Positions 38,941-55,100 are shown, numbered from the stretch's first letter. The stretch: DNA of 64,000 bases from Baylisascaris procyonis (GCA_037389465.1 JAZARR010000179.1:5676501-5740500), one strand, 5' to 3'. Program-made: numbers and translations. Notes: generated by a model from the letters alone, not told the origin.

Positions 38941-39087
38941 CAGTCGCTCAACCTTGCACTAATTGTTTAGTTGAGAGCCTTCGCTTCCCTCCTATCTCCA
39001 GCCGCGCAATTCAACCATTCACATACGTACAGTGAAGAAATTAGATGCCGAAACGATATAAGTGCAAAATATAGTTGATGAAATCTG

Positions 39088-41071
39088 CTAACAGGATTTA
39101 GCGTCAGACGGTTTCTCGATAATGGAATCTCTTTGTCTCACAAACTCAATACCGCTCTTAAAGTAGTCCGGTTTATTAGGCGCAAGTGTCCACACATCTG
39201 CATCGTATTTGTCTTGGTCGTTCGGATATTGTGGAGGAAGCTCGTTCATCCTTGCTATCTATGGTTAATTAGTTTATTTATTAATAACTAGAAGAATATT
39301 TACAAGTAATTTTGGATTTAATAACAAATATCCACGAATTGAGAAGTTAATATAAATGAGAAAGAGAAAAACTATTACATTTATACAAATTATTAGCTAA
39401 TTCCCCATCGACAGATAAATTTCACTCGATGGGGATACCATTGTGTAGAATATTGGCTTCGGTGTGGATCTATCAAAAAAAATGAGACTCATAACCTTAG
39501 GCAAGTCAAAGAATATAGTAACAGCTAAACAAATCGTTTTCGATAATGGTATATTGGCTGTATACTGTAGTTACGTTGATGTCTTTTCGAGGCAAACTTG
39601 AAAACTTAAGAAAATCTATTTTAAAAGAATTCCTTCCCATTTAATAGAAGCAGTTGAAAGTTGTTGGTTGAGAGGTGATGATAAGATATTCTAGAAGCTC
39701 TAAAAGACTACGTCAAAATACTCTCCCACCCTCCGCTCTCTGGTTAACGATTTTAAGATTCAGTTGATCTGTTTTCCTATATGAAATACAAGAGTCATGC
39801 TATTTGCAACATTAAACCTCAAATAAAGCGACATGAAAAAAATCAAAAAATCAGACCTCATGAAGAGAGATTTTAAGAAATATTTATAAAATTTCAATTA
39901 TAAAAGTATTTTTCAAGAAAGTGATCCTTCTCATCATTAGTTAAATATTGAAAATTAAAAAATCAAGCGAAGAAAAAAAATACAAGGAAAAATACGTCGA
40001 ATATATCGGAAAGATACGCATCTCTGGATTTTATTCACTTTGTTAATTCATTTTTACAAGAAATCAATGAGTAATAAAATATACGAAATAATGCGTTTAA
40101 ATGTTAGCTCATTTGATTGTTTATGCAAATTTTTTATGAAGGATTTGTTTTTTCGGAGTCAAATTGGTGGTGTGAAATGTGACGATTCCGGTTGCATAAG
40201 TCTACAATTTCTTAGTGGTACCTATACGAGTTCTTAGCTTTTTTCTGGTGCTTTCATGAGTCTTCAACTATCAACTGAGACCCTTACGAACCTTTAAGAA
40301 TCTTTCATTTCTATGAAAAGTATTGGGTCAATTTCGAGGTTGAATTGGAGATAAAATACGGCGTATATATACCTATTAAACTTTCCCACTAATCTTCAGG
40401 TTTTTCAGGATGTGGCCTTAGAAAAGATAAAATAACTTAAACGTATATACGTAGAACTGCATGGAAATTATCTACTCTTAAGCAACTCGTGGAATTCTAC
40501 TTGCTGAAGTTTGGAAAATCTGTTGACATATAAGAAACAAGAGAGGCATTTTCTTGCTTAAGCGGGTTTCTTTGAAAAGTAATTCAAATGAATTTAAATA
40601 GTAATTCAAATTGTTGTTCGCATACCTCTTCAACCTTATCCAATAGAAGATGAATCATTGGAGCTAGAAGATTTGCCTCTTTCAAGGGAAAATCTTTTGG
40701 TAGATCACCAGATGCCATCCAGAAGTTATTTACTCTGGAATAGTTCATTATATTATTATTATATTTCATTATAATATTATAAACAATGCACTCAATATTA
40801 ATAGTAATGTTATTATATTATACAATTTTCGATACTATCAATGATGAGGTAATTTACAATTTACAAACTTTTAGTCCTCTAATTTATATAAATAGTCTAA
40901 TAAACGCGTAAAAAAATTCACGCAAACTGAACACTGCATAGACATGCACAAGGATTCCATTCGTTATGTTTGTGCACAGCTACATGATAGCGTCTCGAAA
41001 ATGAGTAAATAAATTTAATTAATTAATTAATTAATTAAATGAATAAATAAATAAATAAGTAAATAAATGAA

Positions 41072-41114
<43 letters not shown>

Positions 41115-41683
41115 ACAAATAAATATAATTTTATATACAACACATTAAAAAATTGAAAAACGGAAATATATGAATTCAACAAATCTCTGCAAAATTTCGG
41201 CCACAAAATTACGAAGTTCTAGAACTTTATTAAAGAAGACATTCCGCTATGAATGCAAAGAAGCACCTATTTGCGGGAAATAACCGTTGACAAGCTTAAG
41301 ACTCCACGTACTGCAAATGATGACGATTGATACCGGAAGTGCCCGGTTGATACCGATGTCACCGACAAAAATGACATATTTTCTCCTGTGGTCATGTAAC
41401 TCGAAGAAAAATGCAAAAATCTCTTCGAAAGCAAGAAATATTTTTTCAAAAATTGTTTGTTTTCATAGTTTATGATATATGAGACTGCAGTTTCATGATG
41501 CTAATTTTTTGGCAGTTCCTTTGTTTGAAGAAGCCTATTACGATGGTGAGGTGCTTACAGGTTGTGCCTATCTGCTTTTGCAGATATAGTTAGGTGAGAA
41601 AATTCGATGAATACAATGAAAACGTTAAGGGCGTTATGCAGCATCAATAGTAAAAGAATCTCATAACTGCCTCTATTAAAGAC

Positions 41684-41758
<75 letters not shown>

Positions 41759-44700
41759 AATTGACTTCCAAAGAATTTACGAGGCTGCCAATCATCGTAT
41801 ATCCACTTGATTGAAAAGTATTGTGACAGCATTTTATGCACACTAGCGATACGATTCGCAGCTTCCGCAGATAGATTAAATTTCCGTATGGATATCTGTT
41901 ATGTTCGCATGGTAAATGCTTTCTATGCGTGATTGATGAAGTGTCTCAACATTTATATGGGAATGGCTCTTAGTTGGCTTGATCACTAAATTGAAGTTTC
42001 ATGCAAAGCTGCTTAAATTGCAAACTGTTATTCTCCTTATCGTGAATTGCACTATCATAGAAAACTATCGGCGCCAGCATTTGCAATGTGATTTTTAAAA
42101 ATACGCAAACACCCTAAGAGGGAAGTATATCAATTATAAGCACAGGATTAATCACGATATTTCATTTTCTAAAATTTTGCTCTTCGATTAAATAAAAGAC
42201 TATATGAAAATATGCCCCCTTCCACGTCCCCCTCGCCCCCCCCCCCATCATCATCAAAAAAATATTACTGCCGAAACGAATAATAAAAATTTTTTTATTT
42301 ATTTTAAACTCACAAATACATAATATTAATTCGATTCTTGTTGTAACAAATAACAATCAAATAATTCTCAAAAAGAAAAACAAAAAAAAAATCGAACTAA
42401 TTTCTCAGCGATTTTACTAACTAACTATACAGCAATAACCTCATGTCAACAGCATGGAATTGCTCAACTAGTAAAGCTTCTATATTATAACTTCTACAAA
42501 TCTAGAAAGCACTAAGCAAAATTAAGGCACAAAGATAGAAATCCTTGCAAACAGATCATCGTTTTCTTAACGTAAAGGAATCTAAATGATAACAAAATTG
42601 TCCGTTATCATCGAATGATTTACGCATTACAGATAACATTATCAATACATTTTTCTTAATAGTTTTATCAGTGATAAATCAGTTTCAATAAGTTTGAAGC
42701 TCATAATCCCGATAAGTTTTGAAAACTCAGAGCCCATTAGTGGCATTGCGAAAAGAACTGCTACTTGATCTTCGTACTCTACTATTATTCTTAGATACTA
42801 TATTCCTGCCAATCCAAATTTTGACTTCCTATTTGTATTCATATACCGCTTGTATATTTCCTCACTTTGTAACGTTAAAATAAAATAAAAAATTAGGATT
42901 CAGTAAAAAACGATTCATGTTAATGCGAACGACCATAGCAAATTTTTAGGTTTAAAGTCACAGTTTAAAAAAACCTACAAAGTACATTTTCCATTAAATG
43001 CTACAATATACTCACAAATGTAGATCTTTCACGATTGTAGAAATATTGCGAGAGCTCAAGCCAAATATTCAATTAACGTTTACCACTAAGAATAATAAAC
43101 AATACGGAGAGGTGCCAAAAATACCTATCATAAGCGCCCACTGTAAATATTACTTATGCAAAAAAATCTAATGGCCAAAATTTTATCAAGCAAATCTCTT
43201 GCCCATCTTCACAACTGATTTGCTCTCTTTTTTCAAGAAAAAAATCTACAAATTTTCATGCAATTAAATCACCGCTATCCGCAAGGATCTGCATGAAACA
43301 ATTCTAAGATGTTTTCGAATCATGAGATATACTTCTGACTCTACTTTCAAAAATTCTCCTTAAGCGTCGACTCTCCAACAGATTCGCTTCCAACTTATTT
43401 GCCATACTCCATTCCCATAAACGATCCAAAGATAGCCGATCGTTCGATTCAACTGCAAAATGCCTCTAATCAATATTATAAAAAAAAAAAAAATGCATAA
43501 GGGCCTAAATGAGAAATGCCCAAGCATTACTCGTTCCAAACTTTTTTCAACCTTACTCACCAATTTTTTACACTACAAGAGGAATGCTAAAAAAAAGAAC
43601 ATTCCTTCCAATACGATAGCAAACTCTATATTATCTTCATCGCACTCTCCTCCCATTACAGGTATTTCGATGAGGGATGTACACAGACGAGCGACTTCTC
43701 TCTTCAAATCAACGCAGCAGGCAATTGATTGTGTCTATGCAGCTATTTCCTACTTCTGTACTAGATAACGATTGACAATGGAAGGTAAAAAAGGGATTGA
43801 GGAAATAAGCAATTAGCAGTAAACACAAACAGAAAACCGCCTGTAATAACACCTATCGGCTTAAACGATTAGATACCTAAACGTTCCTAATTTCCCGATT
43901 AAGAACGTACTGATGATTTCAGTTAAATTTATGCTCAGTAATGGCAAATACGAAACACCTTCTGCATTAACCCATCTGAGCGTTTGAATGGAAGATTCAT
44001 TTGAATTCTTTAAAGACGCATTCGAATCAGATTCTCATCTCGGAAAAACTGGGTCAGACATGACTCGGCTAAATCGATATGTAGCAGCCAAACAACCGGA
44101 CGGTGGCCGATTTGGGGTATTAGCCCAATTACGCGCTTTTCTTCCGATTTATGTAAAAACCAAACATTTAGGCTTACCTGCTAATTCGCCCCACACCCTT
44201 TGCACAATGACAGCCAATTCGTGCAGATTCTCCACGTCTGTCTTATGTTTCTTTGTTTTGCGATTCTGATGTAATCGTTTGTCCTTCTTTGCAAACATTC
44301 GATTCACTATGAAACTGGCAATGGTACCACCGTTAGCCGGAGACTGAAATTTATTTATCCATTAATTACCAATAACCGGAAATTCCTCGCCCCTCTCTTT
44401 CCCACCTTCTCCCTTGCATACTTCAACATATCTCCCCTCCCCTCCCAAGGAAAAACTTGCGCTCCTGGCCGAGATATTTTTTTAAAAACCCATTTTCTTC
44501 CCAAACTTAGATTCAGCAATTAAAAATTCAAAATTAATCGAATCAGGATAGTCAGCCCGCCAGATGAAAGAAAGTGGTCAACTCACAAACAGACTGAATT
44601 TCTTGGTAAAATATTTTTGCAATTTTTCAACCAAAAACACCCATAAAATATCAACTTACAAAAATATTGTGACGAACCTTTGTTTTTTCCTTTTTATGCA

Positions 44701-47452
44701 CACTGATGTTTCCTTCTTGTTCCATATTTAGCACTGCATTGGAATTGGTTTCCTGTTCAGTCCTTCTCGCAGCTCGTCTTTTTTGCTTTGGAAGCATACA
44801 TTCATTGACAAGTTTCGCGAAACGTTCAATATAAACAAGATTCGCCTGAAAAGAAATCTTTATTAATCACAAACTTAACGGTATATAGGCGATGATCAAC
44901 TGATCCTTCTACTATATACACCTGTGCTAGAACATATAAATACTTTGCTGTTGTATATATACGATGAAGTAGAAATGATTGTTTCCGAATAAAAGCATAG
45001 CTGGATACTCTTTCTTACAGAATCCGTACTTAATTAGCATACGTGCTAATTCATCAAAGTACTATCAGCAAAACCTTCTAAGTAAATCGCCCAACAAAAT
45101 GTTTTATCAAAAATTTTATCTTTCGTTATAATAGTAAGTGAAAGCTGGAGAGGGCCAATAAGTTGTTGTAGATGTGGATTATGGCCAAGACTCGTTTTGA
45201 TGAAACCCTCATAGTCGAATCGAAAACTCATATCATTCAAAGTAATCTTACATCACCGCAATTAGTGGTTGTGATACATTGATGGTTCCGTATTCATATT
45301 TCAGCACTTGAGAAACGAAGAAAAAATTCCGAAAATCAGCAATAAATGCCAAAATTTTAGGACTCTATGGCATAGTGAACGCAAATGACGAAGAAATTTA
45401 TATTTTATAAAATATGTGCAAATTTAACCGCAGAGAATAATTTAAAAAATAAACAAATAAACAGACAAATAAATGAAGAGATAAGTAAGCCAATAAACAA
45501 AATAAACGAATAAATCAACAAATAAATAAATGAATAAAAAGAAAACATACAAGACAGAAAAAATAAAAGCAGAAGCAATAAAAATACGATTTATCAACTG
45601 ATTGTATTACCTTTCATCAACTTAGCAGAACAAAGAGAAAAAAAAGAAGCACAAAGAGATACTAACCGTATCATTTATCAATCGGTTTAAAGCACTGCGA
45701 AAATGAGCGCCCGATATTGAAAGCTGCAACCAAAATATTATCAACATTTTCAACGTTATCAATAACCATTATCAAGCAAAAGTTCTGCGACGTAAACGTC
45801 CAAAGCCATGCAAAGGAAAAGTTTTTTCTATTTCTGAAAAGTTTCATAAAAACCGGCTGGCGCCAATTCAGCACCATAAATGCATTTGCAAATTAAGAGC
45901 GTTGTTTGATTTTAGTTAATTTTCCCTTCAAAATACACACTGTTCGAATGTTCATGATCTCTAAAAATATCACATAGTCATATGTGAAACTTTTCAACTG
46001 AAATAATTGCACCATCGTTGATGTCACCATAATTTGCAGATCTTTCATTTGATGTCAATTATATAAACTAATGATATTTGGTGAAGACATAAACTCCCCC
46101 TTCCTCTCTTAGCTCCTGAAAAAAAATCAAAAGAGTTGATTTGTGATGTTATTTAACAAAAATTTTATAAATTCCGTTTAATGTAAGTCATATTTCTAAA
46201 CAAAACAGACTTTTGTCAAAAGATATCGTGCATCTTCTTCCATATTTGCTCTCGCCAATTCGATAATCAACTCAGCCAAAGCGGTAAACGGATGATTGTA
46301 TTGCTCGCATATTGAAAGCAAATCACCTGAAATAATTTACATAAGACTAAATAATTAACAATCAACAACCTCACTAAAACCAATTTCATCTTCTGCGAGA
46401 TCGTCATAAAACTAGATGAAAAATTCTAGGATATGGGTGCAGAATGAGTGAGAAGCGCTTTATCGCTCCATAAGGATGAATACTACCCGCTTTTTTTCGC
46501 ATCTATTTCTTTGAAGGCGGCGGAAAGATTCAATTTTCTTAAACAACAGCCACGCAAAAAATTTGCGCATATTTTTACACTTGCCAAGAAGAAGTGTTTA
46601 GCATGAAAAACTTCTGCCGCCTTATAGTAGTGAAAGTATAGAAAAGGTAGAGGAATATGCGGTATAGATATGAGATTTGAAGAAGCCATTTCAGCACTAT
46701 TTCCTCATAGCGAAGAAAGTAAATGGCCTACTCTCAATTGATAGACAAATGCGCCGAAAAGATACGAGAAATGCTAATTTGCCCAGAAAAAATACCTTTA
46801 AAATCATACCTAATCGTTGTTGCTGCTCAAGTTCAGTAATTTTTCTATCCTCAAGAATTGTTCTGAATAGAATGTGCATACCAAGTGTTGTACGATATTT
46901 TTCTACATTCAACAACCATATTTGCTTTGCAGCTATGAAACCATCGCTGAAAATTTTTCTCATTATACTAATACGACAGAACCTCGTTTAAAGCATTATA
47001 CTTAGAAATAGAATATTCTAGAGCAAAGAATTCTTTTTAAATTATTTTTGTTTCTTTCGACCCTTAAATATTTTATTTGTAATTTCTCTTTACATGAATT
47101 ATTTTTTTCTATGTTTCCTTTCTTAGCAATTAGTTCATTTCAGGTTGTCGTTTGGTTGTTGATGATTTCCCTATTTTTCTAGTCTGCCCAATATCGACTA
47201 TTTCTGATCTCCTTTCCAACATTCCATCAGCACAATTTGGTCTCATCCTGAAAACGGATGCTAATTCACATATCCCTCAGATTCTTTTGAGATGAATATT
47301 TCCGCAGATCAGCGGGTCATTGTTAGATCACTATTGGTAATCGTTCCAGAGCTTTAATAAATTTGCGCAAATTAGCTTTGCGAACGCTTCGTTCCTTTAT
47401 GCTGCTCATGTTCACATACTTCTGTATGTTTCGGGACAATAAAAAGAAAAAA

Positions 47453-47483
<31 letters not shown>

Positions 47484-50400
47484 AAAACAACAAGGCACAA
47501 ACTTTCTTTAAACCTCATATATTCAGTCCAAATATCACTGAAAACAGTAAAGAATTAAACACGAACCTTTTCAGATGTGCGGCAACCGAAGTCAATAGGA
47601 AAGCATTGATGTTACTGAGATATCCGAGATCCACTAAAACATCAAGCAATCGTCGAGCACACTCAAATTTGGTGCTAGTAGCATTCCACTGGAAAACAGT
47701 ATCGAAAAGTCGTTCCGAGAGTTGCAAGACTCGTTTTGAACTTCGTCTCTCCATCGCTAAACAACATTCGGCTTACTAAACAAGCTAACAACAATGGCAT
47801 GATGCTGGATTACTTCTTCAGTATACTTATATATTCAACAAATTTTATATAACTTAATATAACTTATTTACTTAATAATTTAGTAAAAGTTTCTGCTTGC
47901 TGGGAACTAAGGATATTTTTATAAGTCTCTATTTTTGCAGATTTCTTTTCTGGGTACCATTTTCGTGAATTTATTTACATGCATTACGTGTAAATTTACT
48001 AAGTGCGCATGCCTAAAAATTTTCTTTGCGCTATGATACGCTTGATCGCCATCACGATCAATGAAGCACTCTCATAATTACGCATAAAATTTGCGTGACA
48101 TTATGAGTCCACTTAACTATACATGACCATATCCTCCCCTTTATTATTTCCGAAAGTTCTTTAGCATTTAATCAACTTCAACTTAATAGTGGCTATTATT
48201 CCACTTCTCACCGTAAATATGCACTCTGTACAACCTCAATTGCCTATATATGAAAACTCATTCCCTTAAAAAGATTTCTAAACGCATAAAAAGTGAAGTA
48301 TTATAAATAATAAAAGAAAAAGAAAAACATTCTTCATAAAATTTACAAATATCTATTATAAAATCATTTTTAGATTTAAAAAAAAAAATTAAAGAAATGC
48401 TGACGTGACTTGACGAGAAATAAATCACGATTAAGACGTGCATAATTAGTAGCCGCTTCAATACCCTCCTCTCGTACAATTCTTTCGAGTAATGAAATTA
48501 TCACCGAATCACGCACATATGCACGATTATTTGTTGCTGCACTGAAAATTCATATCCTTATATTGGTTCAATTACCTAATTTTGAGGACCATCATGTTCT
48601 ACGACGATCATTTTGCCTAGTCAAAACAACCTACAGAAACATTCAAGTTGCACATCTCAGAAAATCTATAAACTTAACTGGTTCAACAATATAAATACGA
48701 AAAAAAAATATATGCCGTAGAAAAATCTCTCAAACTTTAAAAAAAAAAATAGAAATTAATCAACTCGATGAAAAAAAAAAGAAAAAAGAAATGAATAAAA
48801 CTAACAAATCCCACATAAGTCGTTTCACTTCATCCACATCTAATCCTTTTTCAATGAAAACCTCAAAGAGTTCGGATATGAAATCCGTCATTAACTCAAT
48901 ATGTGGCCAACGATGTTCATTGAGTGCCGCACGTAGACCATCCACATCCTTAAAAAATAAATGAATCAATTAAAATCGCAATTTTCTTATCGAATTGCTA
49001 ACACCTCAAAGTTCAATATGAGTTGAATCTGTGACCAGAAATGCTCGGCGGTTGTGGTTCAGCCGTTAAGGCATCAAATCGATGGTCCAGGATCACAAAT
49101 GCTTCATATTCCCTCCTAGGGATATAACTGGATTGCCTAATTCATCAAGCAAATTCTACTAACCGAGTCCACAATCGACCAGAAATTGAAAGAAAAAATA
49201 TTTCAATATATAAAAGCTAAATATGGCTCAAGAGATAACTTTCGCCCTCGACAAAAGAAATAGTTGGAATCCCTCCTCTGCCTTTTTTTTTTGCTTGTGA
49301 CCATCAACAAAACAAATAAGAAAACCCATTCCTTTAGGCACACAATTGCTTGACGCTCATTGAATTTCCACAATTTTCTAACAACAACAGTTCACTACTA
49401 AAAAAAATTTAAAAAGTACATTTAAAAGTTTCCGCCTTTTTGGAAAATCTTTTGATTCATCACTTTTGGTTAAAATTTACAGCTCATTATTTGATCACTC
49501 CCTGAAATCACCTTTTCAAATATTTGGATTCAGATTTTAACGGGAAAATTTTAGAAAATTAGGTTCTATTTCAAAGACTCGCAAATGATCAGTTTCGATA
49601 ATCCGGCAATCTGATTATGGAGGTGCTAAAAATTTTGCGTTTTTCGATAAACCCCCTCCTTCAGAACTTTAAAATTTTTTAATTCCTTTCAATATCTACT
49701 TTTAAAATCTCCAACTTTTTCTGCGTATTCTGCGCATACTAACTGTCTGATTGCAACATCAATTGAAAGCCCCGGAAGTTACGAGGAACGACATTCCCCA
49801 TTCAACTAGAAGGTCTCGAATGCTACCCAATGGTGAATGCATCGAGGGTTGAAATGTCGCCTAAGGCGGTCCTATTTGCTCGACTTTTTTTACTTCGGAG
49901 GCTCTTCTTCTTTCTGGAGTACCCATATTCTCGCAAGCTCTTCTTAGCTGGCCAATAAAAAATCTCTTTCAAAAGCCGAATCACTAATCATAACGTTCAG
50001 CGTGCTAAGTGCTAAACCATCCTCTCACGTTTTTCTCTACGCTATTGCAAGCATAAAAACGAATAGCAAAGGAAATGGATAGTTGTCATACCTTATCTTT
50101 GGTGAGTTTCTTCAATAAACTGACCGGAACCTCATCTATGCGTATTTCCAACGGGTCGAAAACACTTCTACTAATAGATGGCTTTGGTAGCTGTACGTCT
50201 CGTTGATCATGTACTTCTGCAGCTTTCATCGATGACGATACGGATGCAGCGGATGGAATATCTGGATTAATTTGTTGTTCTCGAAATGCCTTAGTATTTC
50301 CGAAAGCATAAATCGGCATACTATCCAAGAATTGCATATAGATGTTTGGTTTAGAATATATAGTCGACTCGTCTAAAAGAAACGGACCGCACTGAAATGC

Positions 50401-52109
50401 CTGAAAGAAATTTTCAGTAAATTTGGCGTTAATCGTTGAGGATCATATATCATACTATGTTTAGTTGTAATCCGATATGCTCAACGATAAGATGAAAGTC
50501 AAATGCTTCTTCTTGTATTGATAGTCTTTTTTCTATATATTAGAATAGTAAGGAGTAATTAAAATTTATTGATAAAATATTAACATCTTTTGAAGTTATC
50601 TATCATCCTCTAAGCTTACCTATTTATCTATCATCCTCTAAGCTTATCTATCATCAATTTTATCAGCTACGAACATAAAAACGCTACATCAACATCAATG
50701 CTATACTCATAAAACATAGAATATCGGAATCTATATAAGACCTTGTATAAACCTCACAGAGGAGGTATAAGGTGAGTGGAGAGAGGAAAGTGAAATAACT
50801 CCACCCTTGCAAATGTCATCATGAATTTTTGAACAACTCACCAGCCGGACCTTTCCAAATACAATGATTTCTGACTCCTATACCTCTTCCCTACTTATTA
50901 TTTCAAGTTCGCATAAAATGCGTAAAAAATTCAGTGCAATCTGGACTATTTAGTATACAATACGAAAAAAACTTTAAAAGTTATTTACATTGCTCGATTC
51001 ATCTTTTCCTTCTTTAAGCTCTTTGGAGATATTCGAAATTGATGGCTGTATTTGTGGAGACATCGTTCTCAGAAACCTCAGCGAACGACAATTCGACCGC
51101 TGAAACTAGTTTTCTACAGTACCAACTTAGAAATTGGTTTTTTACAGTACCAACCTAGAAAGTGGTTTTTTACAGTACCAACTTAGAAACTGGTTTTTTA
51201 CAGTACCAACTTAGACACTGGTTTTTTACAGTACCAATCTAGAAACTGGTTTTTTGCAGTACCAACTTAGAAACTGGTTTTTTCAACTTTGAAACTACGT
51301 TCCTACAGTAGCAACTTATGACACAGTTACACGGTTAAGCTGGTAGACCTCAAAAGCGTTATAGACTTCATATAGGCGCAATAACGAAATAATGAGTCTC
51401 CAAGAATTAATGTTAATGACATTCAATGTGGTAATCACAAAATAAATGAAAAACGATAAGACATAAAAAAGAAAACAATACCAATAAGATGAGACAACCC
51501 GTTCACGTTGTAATGCCCCTCAAAATTTTACATATAAAATCGACTATTTATTCAAATTTGCATACGATAAATTCTTTATTTATTACCGACAAAAAAAATC
51601 CAAAATTTGCATATGCAAATTTGGCGTGAATCTAACGTGTACATCACTGAATTTCTTGCACAACCCTATACGCACAATATAGGACAAATATAAAGTAATC
51701 GTAAATCATCCTTCTAAAAATCTGCAAAAATCGCGCAAAAAAAGGAAGAAAATAATTTCAAAAAAAAAGATAACCAGGTGGTAAATTTTTGCATATTTGG
51801 CTCGTTTTGTTAAGCCATAGCTCCATCGAATTCTTCGCATAAGAATTTGACGCCTATTTCGAGTCTTACGCCTTAATCATAACAAAAATAAGCCATCATC
51901 AGCAATCTGACGATTTTAGATTTTTTTTTAGTTGAAACTCAAACAGCAATAAAGTACTCCAGAAATCTTTTATTCAAAGAAGTTTTTAAGGAATGATTCA
52001 TATTCTATCTGAGTGAAGAGTTATATTCACTACTGCCATTCTGATAGTTGAAATAGATAAAACACGATAATGCTAAGAAAATAAATAAATAAATAAATAA
52101 ATAAATGAA

Positions 52110-52140
<31 letters not shown>

Positions 52141-55100
52141 ATGAATAAATAAATAAATAAATAAATAACGACCTGCGAGTGAAAAAACGTCATAAACAGT
52201 CGAAAAAAAAAATCCTCAACTTCAAAAAAAAATCCATTCAAAATGGCGCCCAAAATTCAACGAATTTAAAAAAATCCGTTTAAATAATGACGAGGTTAAT
52301 AAGAGTTTCTAAATTACATTATTAACCTCTATGCTAAACAATATGTTTCATGAAATCATAATCGAAACATACTGATTCGATTTGGCGATATCATCGAAAA
52401 GAGGTACGCTGCTCGTATCTCCATCGATCTCACAAAATTCTTGAAGCATTTCGGATATGCCATCATCCACTTTTGAATCAGATTCTTCGATCCAAACTCG
52501 GGGATTCACTAAACGCGATTCTTCCGAATACTCGACGAGTGTTGTGGGGACGAATGCTGCAATAAATAATTCTGCAAAATTAACTATTTTATCGTATAAT
52601 GTTAAATGAAAAAAAAAACCAACTGGGAAAAGATATATCTTAGTGGGCGCAAAAGATGCGTTATTACTGATATCAATTTTTTATCCGTACAGATAAAATA
52701 CCTACACTGATTTAAAAAAAAAAGTGGAACAATTTCTGCCCACTACTTTTTCGCAATCTCTCTTCCATGAAAATAAACAACAATAGTGATAGAACTTGAT
52801 GATAATACTTATAAATAGAAGCAAATGTATGCAATTTTACCGTTTTCAATTGTTGAAGATGCCTTTTCGCTAGTTGCTGGTTTATCCAGCGAAAGCGATC
52901 CAAATTGATCGGTTAATAGCGAACTGAAAAAAGTGCTAAAAAATTATTGAGATTCCTTTCAATTAAGCTGGACTCAATCGTTGCCGAAACTCTTTAACGT
53001 AATATGGGATAGTCTAAAATATGTCATAGTCCTAATCTGATCCTTATGGGCCGTAACCTCCCTCTCCCCCTCCCCTAAACCTCACCCTCAAGCCCTTCCT
53101 TTTCTCTGTTTATGTACTCTTTATTACAAGCACTCAACCTATCACCATATTATGAGGTATATCAAAACTTGATGAATAATCCAACCTGTTGGTGTTAGTT
53201 GGTTTAACGAAAATTGGAACAATGTTGTCACTTTCATTCAACGCAAACCATGGTGATACGAATCGTGTTGCCACATTTGGCGAATGTGATGTTGTTGATT
53301 CAACTGAAATTATACTCAATTATTTTCACTATTAAGTATTAAACATCTTGTAGCTAGCAGATATTAAAAAACATCATAATAAATGGAAAATTTTTTGTAA
53401 ATTGTGAAAGCAGGTGAGCGAAATATAAAAGCACATATTGTGCCATTTCCTCTGGCATGTTTTTCCAATTATTTATTAAAGTAATATACGTACATTTCTA
53501 AAAATTTTGAAGGTATAATAAATCCTTTTCGCACCTAACATTATCAATTATTTTCGAATATAAACCCTAATGGCTATTAGTAATATTAAACTAAAAAATA
53601 TGGGCCATAAAAAAATTACATGAATTTTTGATAGAAATTAATAGAAATTAATGAAAATTTTAAAAAACAATGATGACATTCGGTCATATGCGCCATAAAA
53701 ATTTGTACTCTTAGAACATTTCCAAATTCAAACGATTTAAAAATTCAAAAAAAAAAAAATTGAAATTAAAAAACGAATAATATGAATTACCTCGATGTGT
53801 TTGTTGTGCAAAAGCATCCAAAGTTTTTGAACGAAAAATAAAATAGCGATAACGATTGACGTGAAGAAATTGCCTGAAATAAAATTTATCTGCAAGAGAT
53901 CAAAGAAATATCGCTGTAATAATTCCTCAATAATGATATTAAATATTTCTTTTATCTATCATTTGCGATGTCTTTCTTTTTGCCTCATTAAACGATTTAT
54001 TTTATGCTACATGGGAAGTAAACTATTGCAATCGCTTTTCAACTATAATTTAAATCACAACGGATCATATGAAAGGAAATAATTTACAAAAGAAACACGG
54101 ATCATATGAAAGGAAATAATTTACAAAAAAAAAACAATGGTGGTAGCCGGACATATGCGCCATAAAAGGCCAATATGGCGCATGTGTCAAGGCATTCAAA
54201 GGAGATCTTCCAAAAAAAAAAATTTTTTTTTTTATAATTTCGAAATAAAAGCGAGCGAAGACCTACAGTAATCGGTTTGATAGTAGTCCCGGATCAAATC
54301 ATTGTAAGCGCTATGAGAAATTTATATATGCAAATTTTGGCTTAAAGATTTGTCATCATTTCAATATTCAATAGGCGCATACTAAATGGTCATTACTTCG
54401 TTGATAGACGTAATTGAATGGCGTAAAGCTAACCACTAGAGAGAAATATTTAAATAAATAAAAGTGAATGGATAACAGCATAGTGACCTAGCTGGTAAGT
54501 TAATCTATAATTAAGCTAGTTTACAAATATAATTTCAAAAGAAAACACTCAAATATCATCTGGTGCTAATACCCATTACAATCTATAAAGGTAACTGGTT
54601 CATAACAATGCATCTTTACCACTAGACATCTAAGTAACCAACCCATAATTATAAGTCTAAAGTTCGTAGACGAACCAGAATTTTCAAATATTTTAGTCGA
54701 TTAATGAAGCATTTCTTATACGATCTGAGTAAAATGTTACCGAAAAAAAAAAATTACAATACCTAAATAGGTGGGAAAATTATACGACAGCAATAAATTG
54801 CTTAACGTATAAAATTTTAAAGGTATCAAAATCAGCAAAAAAAAGCTCATATCATAACGTATTTTATTATTCAAAGAAATAATATTTAAATGCCACTGTT
54901 TTTTGTCAATGAAACAAAAAAAAATTTCTATATAATCACATATATACGGTTAAATATGTGATTTTGATGTCTAATATTTTCTTTTAAAATATACTAATAC
55001 GATGCATTAAAAAAAATAATGTCCATATTTTTTTCAAAGTCATTTCTATTTAATAATCTCAAAAAAAAAAACTATTTTTTTCATTTCTAGATTATTTCTA

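Noticed and set aside
41012..41125. CRISPR-like or other phased array
   Set aside because: A simple AAAT/AATT tract without spacers. The window is eukaryotic and no CRISPR array is expected or seen.
45046..45240. 65-codon minus-strand ORF (SLGHNPHLQQLIGPLQ) as a gene B exon
   Set aside because: Its use would need a 25-bp intron and it ends in a stop. Splicing from 45257 to 45061 instead keeps frame and joins two coding-looking segments, so this frame is intronic.
52005..52253. LFIYLFIY repeat ORF
   Set aside because: Translation of the AAAT microsatellite in a gene B intron.
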